Shown: one piece after another, positions 46,686 through 56,910 of the stretch | Layout of the letters: every line of letters begins with the position of its first letter | Position numbering within the stretch: the stretch's first letter is position 1 | NCBI RefSeq assembly: GCF_030272615.1 | Contig: NC_081413.1 | Location: 444,503,038 to 444,567,037, forward strand | Origin: Cryptomeria japonica | Taxonomy: Eukaryota > Streptophyta > Pinopsida > Cupressales > Cupressaceae | Reading direction: 5' to 3' | DNA: 64,000 nucleotides | Made by a program: the position numbers and the translations under genes | Notes under the pieces: model-generated | Database searches by the model: none | What the model was told of the DNA's origin: nothing | What the model saw: the letters and a program-made list of their open reading frames with translations, nothing else

Positions 46686-47753
46686 TGTTAGGTCCTGGAG
46701 ACAACTGAGAGGGAGGGGGGGTGAATAAGTTGTCCAATAAATTCAAACCAAAACAACTTAACCAACCTTAATGCTTAATACCGGTAAACCAAATTTTATG
46801 CTAGTAAACAGTTTATAAGTTAATTGCATTACTGGTAAAGATTAATGCATAAAACAAAAAGACAATAACATCCACAACACATAACACCAATGTTTGTAAG
46901 TGGAAACCCTGTAAGGGGAAAAACCATGGTGGGAAACCTTAACCACAATCAGAGGATACTACTGCAGATAGTATGTGTATACAAATAGGGTCTGCACATG
47001 CAGAAAGGACAAGCGCCTAGAGCTCACTGCTCAAACACAAATAGGAGTCACACTGACTACAATTGGATGATTAAATCCAATAATGATGTATTGCTCAAAA
47101 TAGCATCTTCATATGCTGGATTCACTACCGGTGTAGTTCTGATTGCCTTCACAAAAACTTTGCTTCACCTTCAAATGATACCCGTTTGTATATCTTTGCT
47201 TAATCTCACATATACCTTCTTACAATTCCTTTTCCCAATCGATTGTCAATCTTACAAATAAGATCTTACATATATACCATAACCTAAGACCAATTTTATT
47301 AGGCTGGCTCTAAAAGATATTACAATAAAACAATTACAAGTATTTCAATAACTGATGCAATATCCAATTCAACATGTCGGCTTAATGCATTTACAATAAC
47401 AAAAAAATCATCTCCAAGGCGTGCTATGCTAATTTGGAATAGATAAGCCTGCCAATGCTTATTCTAGACCTATTTGCCGGTAACAACAAATATGCAAATA
47501 CGAATATACCAATGAACAAATCTCCAAGACAAAGTGTCCAAATGATGTCTTCGACATAACCAAGTGTTTTTCATGTTATTCCAAAGTGCCGGTGAACAAT
47601 ATATCCTGCCGGTGTACCAGATACTAGTGGTTGTGCATAAGTCACTTGCTTGCTGGTGAACATTGCCAATTCTCCAAAGTGCCAGAGTTGATAAGTGTTA
47701 ATAGGTGTCGACATCAATGACAAAACCATATAAATATAACTAAAATATCAAAA
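46686..47753 (-). repeat. 3' LTR of E4 (LTR-D, 1068 bp)
   Basis: On the minus strand it starts TTTTGATATTTTAG right after GGGGGAGAT (the usual TG start seems mutated) and ends CCAGGACCTAACA. It contains the C tract (TTCACCCCCCCTCC) near the end. Confidence 0.8.
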
Positions 47754-48114
47754 ATCTCCCCCTTTGGCATTGATGGCAACACAAGATGGAAAAACCATTA
47801 AAGTGCCAAAACAAAAATGCCAAATACCAAAAACCAACAATCTCCCAAAAGAGATTATAACCAGAAATCAAAATTTAGATAGAGAGAGTAATGAATCTCT
47901 CCCAAAGTAACAATCTCTCCCCTGAGAGTAACATGTGTTTTCCTTGTGTTTTTCCATATCAATCTCTCCCCCTTTGACATCAAATGCCAAATCCAATACA
48001 AAAGCCAGGTTCAAATACAAAATACCAACCAATTCAATATGCCAACTACTCCCCCTAAGAAGTAGCTCTCATCATCAAAGTTGGAGTAAAATATTTCTCT
48101 ATTAATTCTACCAG
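47754..48114 (-). other. E4 3' untranslated region with polypurine tract
   Basis: GCCAAAGGGGGAGAT (minus strand) lies next to the LTR. Two more GGGGGAGA-like stretches occur at about 47960 and 48050. No gene. Confidence 0.6.
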
Positions 48115-49321
48115 TTGATGAAAAACATCAACTGTCTAAGTCTCTACTGGTGGGGGTATGACCCCAAGCTGATCTCTGAGATATTCAAAAGTGTCCTTAG
48201 GCAAAGGCTTAGTGAAAATATCTGCAATCTACTCTTTAGTATTCACATAAACCAGTTTTACTTCTTTTGCTTCAAGATTCTCTTTCAGAAAATTCAATTT
48301 AATAGAAACATGTTTAGTTTTAGAATATAGTACCGGATTCTTAGATATATCAATTGCTACAATTTTATCATAATAGATAGTTATAGGTTCCTTGCATTTT
48401 AGGTTTATGTCCTTCAACATTTTCTTAAGCTATAATACCTATGTATAGTTACTTGCTATTGCAACATATTCTGATTCTACTGCTGATAAAGATGTGCAAC
48501 TTTGTTTCTTACTCAACCAAGAAATTAATCTGCTTCCAAGAAAAAATGCTCTGTCGGTGGTTGTTTTTCTCTCATCCACATCTCCTGCCTAATTTGCATC
48601 TGTGTATGCACACAATTCAAAGTTTTCATCTCTAGGATACCATAGACCAAGATTTGTAGTGCCTTGTAAAACCTAGAAAATCCTTTTTACTGCTGATTCA
48701 TGATTTTCTCTAGGATTACTCTCAAATCTTGAAACAATACATACTGCATTCATAATATCAGGTCTTGTTTGTGTCAAATACAGTAAACCTCCTATCATAT
48801 ATTTGTACCTAATCGGATTAACAGGTGTAGATTCATCCCTTAGTGATAATTTGTCATTTGTAGTCATAGGTGTGCTTACCGGTTTAGAGTTCTCCATCCC
48901 AAATTTCTTTAGTAACTCCTTCAAGTACTTGGATTAACTCAAGAATATACCTTTATCAGTTTGTGAAATATGCAATCCTAAAAATAATTTTATCTCTCCA
49001 ATCATAGACATTTCAAATTCTTCCTACATTTCAATAGAAAAGTCTTTACATAATCCATCTTCTCCTCCAAAGATTATATCATCAACAAATACTTCTATAA
49101 CCAAGATGTCATCATTAGCCACTTTATAGTATAAGTTGTTGTCAACATTACCTTTAGAAAATCCAATCTTCAAAAGATATTTATCCAATCTAGCATACCA
49201 AGCTCTTGGAGCTTGCTTCAACCCATACAAAGCTTTGCTTAACCTGCAAACCATATCTTTGTTATCTGTTAAAGAAAATCCATCAGGCCGCTCAATGTAA
49301 ACTTCTTCTTCGAGATCTCCA
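48115..49321 (-). pseudogene. E4 reverse transcriptase (C-terminal part) and RNase H
   Basis: Motifs on the minus strand: DLEEEVYIERPDG region at the insertion edge (about 49280-49321), LSKALYGLKQAPRAWYARLD, VFVDDIIFGG (catalytic pair), PVSTPMTTNDKLS, YLTQTRPDIMNAV, and the RNase H end KNPVLYSKTKHVSIKLNFLK. Several stops; otherwise one frame (ORFs ending 49254, 48924 and 48420). Confidence 0.85.
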
Positions 49322-50424
49322 TGTTGGTATTTTTGATGATTATGTTGTGATTGTCATTGATGGACACACACTTTCATTGAGATCACTTTTGTATGAATAA
49401 GTTAAAGCTCAACCAGTATTTGTTCCAATCGGTATGATGCATTATAGTCCTTAGACTACTGGTGTTTTGCAGAAAGTGTTTACGGATTTGAAGTGGTATG
49501 TTGACCCCAAGTGGTTCGAGGATCTCAAGCGGTATGAAGGATCAAAGTGGCAGAACACATATTTCCTCGTCTTCATTTTTGTCAAACTGACAACTGGTAT
49601 TTTGTATGAACTGGTAATACTCTGTGATGAGTAACCAACTAGCATTGTGAGATGAGTTACCATCCACCGATTGTTTGACGGTGCCGACACTTTAACGGTG
49701 CTTTTTGTGTCATGTTATAGAATACATCTAGATGCATTGAACCTAGGAAATTGAAATGTAATTCTATTGGACATACATGAAATCAGATTCCTTTATAAGG
49801 ACATCATGTCTAGGGTTTTAGGTTGTTGCTAGGGTTTAAGGTAGTTGATGAGTTAGAGAGAGTATGAATGTGTAGAAGACTAAAGTAATGCTGGAATGCA
49901 TTAGGAATGAACTATCAAGGATCTAACCAAGCAATCTATGCCATTTGCTAGATCACTTGCTTGTTGATTACTCACATCTTTGACAAGTCTGAAGCCCTTA
50001 ACCGGGTAGGCCCAAAAGCCTTTTGTAAATCCTCTAAGAAGGTGGTTCACATCTGTGGATGTAAAATACTCTAGCAAGGTAGTCTTTAATCGGACTTATC
50101 TCCTAACATAGATTGAGATTCCTAATAGGATCTAATCTGGTAAAGAACATTGTATGACCTTAACCGGTCTAGTTCCTATTCTGCAGATAGTTACTTGTGA
50201 GTTCCATCTCACCATTGTTTTTCCCATTTGGGTTTCCATGTCAAAATCTCGTGTTATGGTGTTTGTGCTTCTATGAGTGAATGCATTATTTACTATTTGT
50301 TTTGCATGTGTGCTAACTGGTTTGTCTGCTAAAATGTTTTACCGATTTACTGTTAGTCTAGCAAAGTGTTTAAGTACAGTGATTTTTGGCATACTAATTC
50401 ACCCCCCCCTCTTAGTATTCATCA
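49322..50424 (+). repeat. 5' LTR of E10 (1103 bp)
   Basis: Starts TGTTGGTATTTTTGATG and ends TAGTATTCATCA. It matches 55824-56910 with scattered substitutions and small indels. It contains the CCTAAC/TTAACCGG-type motifs (about 49995-50175) and a C tract before the end. Confidence 0.95.
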
Positions 50425-50440
50425 ATTGGTATCAAAGCCT
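50425..50440 (+). promoter_or_regulatory. Primer-binding site of E10
   Basis: ATTGGTATCAAAGCC follows the LTR directly; initiator-Met tRNA type. Confidence 0.85.
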
Positions 50441-50474
50441 ACCTTTCTATAAGTTTAACCACTTGGAAAGAGAT

Positions 50475-51751
50475 ATGGGGGAATACACATTGAGGGAACT
50501 TACTCATCAACTCACTCAGTCTGAGCAAGCCTATGATGATCTTATGGTCAAATATAAGGCATCTCAAGGAAAAAGGAGAGAACATGCTGAAAAGCTGATG
50601 GAGCTATCTGAAAATAGTTCTTCTGATGAAGCGGACATGGAAGCCCCGATCCAAGAAATAGAAAAGCTGAATGAATCCAATTCCAACTTGAGAAAAGAAT
50701 TGGAAGGACTGACTATTCGAATGTGCCAAGAGCTTGAGAACCAAAGGAAAGCTGAAGATCTGGTCAAAGACAAAGATCATGAAAACTCCAAATTGAAGTA
50801 AGAGATCAGTGTCCTAGCTACTCAACTCCATGTGAGAAAAGTGGAAAAGGAAGACATGCAAGGAGAACTAAACATGAGCATCTCTGAGAATGCAAACCTA
50901 ATGGAAACAAATGCTGCTATTTCCAAAGAACTCTTGGAGTCAAAGGAAATACTTGCTAAGTTCAACAAGAGTACTATTAAGCTAGAGCAAAAGCTTGAAT
51001 CTACCAAACCTGTCAAGAATACTGATGGACTTGGTTATTCCAGTCATGAGGAAGGTGAGACCTTTGGTACAAATGTTGGAGCATCAAAGAAACAACTGGC
51101 ATCAAAGGATAAAGGTAAGCAAAAGTTTAAACTTGTTTGCTTTAACTGTCTTAAAGAAGGACATACTGCCAATGTGTGTAGGAGTAAGGCTTACAATAAT
51201 TTTCTTTATTTTCTAAATGATAAGCCTAGATCCTATAGATTCAATGGTAACTATTATGCATGCAACAAGTTTGGGCATTGAGCATCTGAATGTAGGTCTA
51301 TTATGAACAACACTGGAAGATATCCTCAGAGGACTCAAGGAGCTAGGCTGGAACCTTTTGTGAACCGGAATCACAACCAGTTTAATGCCTTCAATCATTA
51401 GTCAAGAAGTGGTGGCTATCAAGCGGCAATCAGATGGAGACCAAACTATTTGATCTGTCATGATCATGGTCACATAGTGCAACATGCAGGAGGCAGAATG
51501 GTAACATGAATAATGGACCTTGGAGAGCACCTGGAATGGTTTGCTATCATTGTAACAAACCAGGTCACATTGCCAGATTCTGCAGAACAAGAATGAACAT
51601 ATTGGATGACATACTGGTCACTCCGAAAGGAAATATTGATATTGACACTGTTCAAGCAAATATGAACAAAACCTGGAAGAAGAAACCGGTAGTGTTGCAA
51701 GAAGAACATGTTTCTGCACCTAGTGTGGAAATAACTGAACCGACAAACTAA
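50475..51751 (+). pseudogene. E10 Gag-like protein: coiled coil and four zinc knuckles
   Basis: Starts MGEYTLRELTHQL soon after the PBS. Residues 1-190 are a long coiled coil with a stop near 50801 (frame continues at 50832). Zinc knuckles: CFNCLKEGHTANVC (complete), YYACNKFGH-stop-ASEC (first Cys lost), a degenerate CHDHGHIVQH, and, after a frameshift, CYHCNKPGHIARFC (complete; ORF 51506-51751). As in E1, there is no UBN2 capsid domain before the coiled coil. The multi-knuckle, coiled-coil tail resembles that of SIRE/Maximus-type Copia Gag. Probably binds the element's RNA; broken now. Confidence 0.7.
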
Positions 51752-52177
51752 GCATCTAAAAAGCTTAGGGGGAGCAAATGATGAAACACTATGAACCCCC
51801 AGTTTACACCAGTAAAAGAAATTAACCAGTATGTGATACCTGTCATTTGGCAGAAGACCGAAAACGGTAACAGGAAAATTAGGGTTTATGCCCTAATGGT
51901 GGCAAATTTATTACAGAAGGTGAAGAATATGTTTAAAAAAAAATTTCAAATCATTTCTCACTATCATTTTTCAAGTGCAGAGTGAAGAAAAAGTAATTTG
52001 TATTGTGATTCAAAGAAATCTCGAAACCCTGAAGAAGATTTAGAAGCAAATATCAAACGGTCAAAAGAAGAACTCAAAGTGGTGATTCAACAACCGACGA
52101 AATGGAAGGTGAAGTGGAATTTGCAAGCCCTAAATTCTCAATTTCTGAAAGGTATTTCTTGAGTTTTATGTTTTATC

Positions 52178-55100
52178 ATGGCTTGCGCATCTCATGATAG
52201 TTCTAGTGCAACTGTTGATTCTATGGATTTCATACAAAGAAAGTCGAAATATAATGCCTTGTCTCAAGTACCAGTTGGGGTTATAGTAGAAGAAGGGATT
52301 TCTAATTGCATAGACTGCAAGATCAAAGACCTAGGGTCTCTTGTGATCCATTCTCAGCTAGGTCTATTCTATGGGAAGGATAAAAAGATCAAACCAGAGT
52401 ATAGCATCTTGGAGAAGAAGAAGCTTCACAATGCGGTTTACTTCCTAGAGGATTTCACAGATGACCACATTCGGATCATTCTGAGCAAAGTTCATGGTGA
52501 CAAGATGTATCTTGAGAGAACACATGATATCACACCATAAGCTATTCAGGTCGTCACTAGTTTCTGCAATACAGGGGAAGTGCCAGCCCTAAGGAAGGTC
52601 AGCAAGACTGAAATGTCCAAGCTCACCAGTTCAGTGAGCGACTCACGTGGCATGACCATCAACTCAATCAAGCATGATCTGGTCAAGTATGCCTGCATGG
52701 TGATAGGCTACCGGACGTTCTCTACCAGTAGATTTAACTTTGTATTTGCTGCAGCAGTAAATGCCAGTTACCAGATGATCAAAGAAGATGCATCATTTGA
52801 TCTGTGCACCTATATGCAAAGACAACATATGTTGAATCTTAAGTCAATCAAATAGGATAATGCACTAAGATTCAAGTTTGGACAACTATTGGTAGGGTTA
52901 TTCTTCTACTTCCAAGGTTATTTCCCAGAAGTTGGAGATATTCAGTGGTCTATCAACCAACTGATTACCAAGTAGATCAAAGAGAGCCTACAAGTAGTTG
53001 GAACTGGTTACCCTGATGTTCTGAACAAGTGCTTTGATAAGTTCAAAAGCAAGATGAGCCTAAGGATGAGGATATCCAGTGACATTGTCAAGAAATATGA
53101 AGAGGACATCTGTTTTATCATCAAAGTGGATGAATGCATAATGGAGGTTGTTGAGCCTAGACAAGAAGAAGTAGAGCCTATGGGCTATGAGGTGATGTAT
53201 GATATGCTAGACGAGTATGCTTCTACCCTAATCGCCTCACCTCTTGATCCCAAGGAAAATAGAACCAATACCTATCTGGAAAGGGTTGCACCAATTGTAG
53301 AACCTCCTACAAAGAAAGGAAAGGCAGTGCCTTTGGCAGTGGCACTAGTTATTGCAGCCAGTCCCAAAGTGACCAAGCGGTCACCTGCAAAGAAGAAACC
53401 GGAAGTGGCACCTACCAAAGTCTTCGAGAGGAAGAGGAAAACAAGGAATAAATCACCAGACTTAGAAGAAAAACCCAAGAAGACAAGACAAACAAAGAAA
53501 AAAACAAAGAATGAATTGGCATCATCAGCACCGGTAAATATTGACATTTCTTCCTACAAACCTTTGACACATTGTCAAAGAACTATCAAAAATATTAGGA
53601 GAAAAGTGCTGAATGATTTGATTGATTGTTTTGATGATTTCAATGATGATGAAAAGGAAGCAGTTGAACAAGAAATCATTAAGTATTTATGTGTTAATGA
53701 CCGGTCGCCTTTAGAGATTAGATCTGAGACACGGGATTCTTTGTATAATTCCTTAGACAATAAATGGCACATAGCCATAGAAAAGGAATAGGAAATGAGA
53801 GAGAAAAATTTTGCTCAATATTTTCCTGATGTATCAAATTCAGAACTTTTTGAAGTTATGAATAAATACAAAGGCCTCTTCTTCATGAGAAGAAGAAGAC
53901 TCCTGTTGGTGGAAGGAAAGAGTCAAGAAGTGATCAAGAATACACATACTCTTGCTCAAGAAGCTCTTCAGATGCATCAAGTGGCTAAAGCCAACAAGAA
54001 GGCTGAGCAAGAACCGACAATAACAAAACCGGATGAAGTGTTTGATAATGAAGGAAACCCAGTTACTAAACCCATAGACACTGTTGATGTCGATGCTCTG
54101 GATGTAGAGGATGTTGCTCAGGGTACACCATCAGAAGCAATAGGACAAGAGAAGCAGGCAAAATAGGTAGAAAAGCAAAAGGAAGCAGAGGACAAAAGGA
54201 GGAAGCAAAGAAGCAAGTGGAAAAGAAGAAAGCAGAGGAGGATAAAGAAGAGGAGAAGAGAAAGGAAGCAGAGAAGAAGAAGAAGGATGAAGAGGAGAAG
54301 AGGAAGAAGGAAGAGGAGAAGAAGAAGAAGGATGAAGAGGAGAAGAGGAAAAAGGAAGAGGGGAAGAGGAAGGATGAAGAGGAGAAGAGGAAGAAGGAAG
54401 AGGAGAAGAAGAAGAAGGATGAATAGGAGAAAAGAAAGAAAGAAGAGGCAAAGAAGAAGGATGAAGAGGAGAAGAGGAAGAAGGAAGAGGAGAAGAAGAA
54501 GAATGAAGAAGAAAAGAAGTGGAAAGATGAAGAAAAGAAAAAGGAAGAGGAGAAGAAGCAGTAGGAAGAGGAGAAGAAGAAAAATGATGAAGAAGAAGAG
54601 AAGTAGAGGAAAGAAAAGAAAAGGAAAACAGAAGAAGAGGAAAAGTTAAGAGCTACAAAGAAAGAAGAAGTGGCAAAAAGCACTCAGATGGAGACTCCAA
54701 AGGCAACCGGTAGTCAAGCCAAACCGGCTGACCTCACTAGTCCTATTGACCTCTAGTCTGCAAACAAAATGGAGCTACTACAGAGCATTAAGGTTGCTCA
54801 AGAATGCCTTGAAGTGTTAAGGAGGAAGAAGGAGCAAGGTGTGATCCAAGCTGCAGTGGACACTCTTACCGGTTTGTTGCCCGACACAAACCTCCCCAAT
54901 ACTGATTCATCATTGGCACAATTGAAGCTCCTATGCACCGTAGTGGATGATTAAGTGTAGAGCCTAGAAGAGGTAGCAGAGGAAAATGCCAAGAAAGAGC
55001 ATCAAAAGGATCTCAACATTGCCCTGGTAAAGAAGCTAAATGAGCTCCAATTCGATCTGCAAAAATCTCAAAAAGACATAAAGGAATGCTCTGGATGAGG

Positions 55101-55585
55101 GGAATCTACTACTAAGTAAGATTTGCCAATCCCATCTCTTCTATGATGATGTGCTTGTACAGAAGCAAAAGCTAAAAACTGACTTGCAGTTATATATGAG
55201 CACCTTCAAGCTGCCGTATGACTCTTTTACAGCTTATGGGCAAACCGTTCACTAGTTTCATATCTAGTCTACCAAAATAGAGTTGGAAATCAACAATCGA
55301 ACTCAAGATTTGCAGGAACTCCAACTGGTTCTACTCCCACGCCTGCAAATACTTCAGAAATGTTATCTCAATCTGGATGCCTTAATGATGACTCAAGAGA
55401 TGAGCACAATTGACGCCATGGAAGAGCAGGTCTCCCAGATGCAGACAGAGAAAGAAGTGGCTACCTCCCTAGTTGAGTCCTGGTCCTTATCTATGAAACA
55501 ATTTTTGCAGGACTTCAAATCAGTTTTTGACAAGTTTTATTCTTTATTGTCATTAACTCTTATTCTTTTAATACTAATGAAATAG
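52178..55585 (+). pseudogene. E10 ORF2: unidentified conserved protein with Lys/Glu-rich repeat
   Basis: One frame runs from the ATG at 52178 (MACASHDSSSATVDSMDF) to 54166 with stops near 52538, 52853, 52973 and 53789. It then shifts frame for the repeat and the block to 54954 (MELLQSIKVAQECLEVL), and shifts again for 55283-55585. Order of parts: N-terminal globular region with ILSKVHGD and a block ending DLCTYM; KYEEDICFIIKVDE; MGYEV; a basic nuclear-signal-like stretch (KRKTRNKSPDLEEKPKKTRQ); an acidic region (DCFDDFNDDEKEAVEQE); a long Lys/Glu repeat; a helical tail. Homologous to E1 ORF2. Family not recognised. A 3' extra or envelope-like ORF of a Copia lineage, or a captured host domain, are the alternatives; no membrane segment is clear. 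Confidence 0.6.
54220..54655 (+). repeat. Lys/Glu-coding minisatellite, almost pure purine strand
   Basis: Units of GAAGAGGAGAAGAGGAAG and variants, locally about 45 bp, give KEEEKKKKDEEEKRK-type repeats. The plus strand is almost only A and G for over 400 bases. The Ser/Phe-rich frame on the other strand and the Arg-rich frame are by-products. Confidence 0.85.
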
Positions 55586-55803
55586 GGGTTGGTCTGTAAT
55601 ATTTTGTTGTCATTGTTGGCAAAGCAGGAGAAGTATAAATTTTAAATGTTTTGATGTATACTTTCATGTTATTTCTGTTAAGAAGTAGTATACATTGTAT
55701 TTTCTACAAAAGGGATAGTGTATATGCTTAGGGAGAGTACTTTTGATTATGGCATATTTTTGTTGTAAAACACTTAAATGTCAAAATTTCCTAAGTGCTG
55801 TCA

Positions 55804-55823
55804 TCAATGCCAAAGGGGGAGAT
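55804..55823 (+). promoter_or_regulatory. Polypurine tract of E10
   Basis: CAATGCCAAAGGGGGAGAT immediately before the 3' LTR. Confidence 0.85.
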
Positions 55824-56910
55824 TGTTGGCATTTTTGATGATTATGTTGTGATTGTCATTGATGGACACACACTTGCATTGAGATCACTTTTGTATGAAT
55901 AAGTTAAAGCTCAACCGATATTTATTTCAGCCAGTATGATGCATTACAGTCCTTAGACTATTGGTGTTTTGCAGAAAGTGTTTACTGATATGAAGCAGTA
56001 TGTTTACCCCAAGCGGTTTGAGGATCTCAAGCAGTACAAAGGATCAAAGTGAAAGAACACATATTTCCCAATCTTCATTTTTGTCAAACCAGCAACCGGT
56101 GATACTCTGTGATGAGTTACCAACTAGCATTGTGAGATGAGTTACCATCCATCAATTGTTTGACGGTGCCGACACTTTAACAGTGCTTTTTGTATCATGT
56201 TACAGAATACATCTAGATGCATTGAACCTAGGAAATTGAAATGTAATCCTATTGGACCGACATGAAATCAGATTCCTTTGTAAGGACATCATGTCTAGGG
56301 TTTTAGGTTGTTGCTAGGGTTTAAGGTAGTTGATGAGTTAGAGAGAGTATGAATGTGTAGAAGACTGAAGTAATGCTGGAATGCATTAGGAATGAACTAT
56401 CAAGGATCTAACCAAGCAATATGTGCTATTTGCTAGATCACTCACTTGTTGATTACTCACATCTTCGACAAGTCTGAAGCCCTTAACTGGGTAGGCCCAA
56501 AAGCCTTTTGTAAATCCTCTAAGAAGGTGGTTCACATCTATGGATCTAAAATACTCTAGCAAGGTAGTCTTTAATCGGACTTATCTCCTAACAGAGATTG
56601 AGATTCCTAACAGGATCTAATCTGGTAAAGAACATTGTATGACCTTAACTGGTTTGGTTCCTATTCTGCAGATAGTTACTTGTGAGTTCCATCTCACCAT
56701 GGTTTTTCCCATTTGGGTTTCCACATCAAAATCTCTCTTGTTATGGTGTTTGTGCTTCTGTGGGTGAATGTATTATTTGCTATTTAGTTTGCATGTGTGC
56801 TAACCGGTTTGTCTGCTAAACCGTTTTACCGGTTTACTGTTAGCCTAGCAAAGTGTTTAAGTACAGTGAATTTTGGCATACTAATTCACCCCCCCTCTTA
56901 GTATTCATCA
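55824..56910 (+). repeat. 3' LTR of E10 (1087 bp)
   Basis: Starts TGTTGGCATTTTTGATG and ends TAGTATTCATCA, directly followed by the duplicated CTCCA. Confidence 0.95.

Larger units (their letters stand above)
49322..56910 (+). mobile_element. Element E10: complete pol-less LTR retrotransposon (Gag + ORF2), 7,589 bp
   Basis: 5' LTR 49322-50424, PBS, Gag, ORF2 with a Lys/Glu repeat, polypurine tract, 3' LTR 55824-56910. The target duplication CTCCA is exact on both sides (49317-49321, 56911-56915). It sits inside the E4 reverse transcriptase between codons for FLNG and the following acidic block. Between Gag and ORF2 there is only about 430 bp, with no protease, integrase, RT or RNase H. It shares layout and ORF2 homology with E1. 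Confidence 0.9.

Noticed and set aside
54287-54649. Arg-rich ORF on the plus strand
   Set aside because: Frame-shifted reading of the same purine repeat; the Lys/Glu frame joins coding sequence on its downstream side.
54066-54683. 205-codon Ser/Phe-rich ORF on the minus strand
   Set aside because: It is the complement of the Lys/Glu-coding purine repeat in ORF2; low complexity, no independent support.
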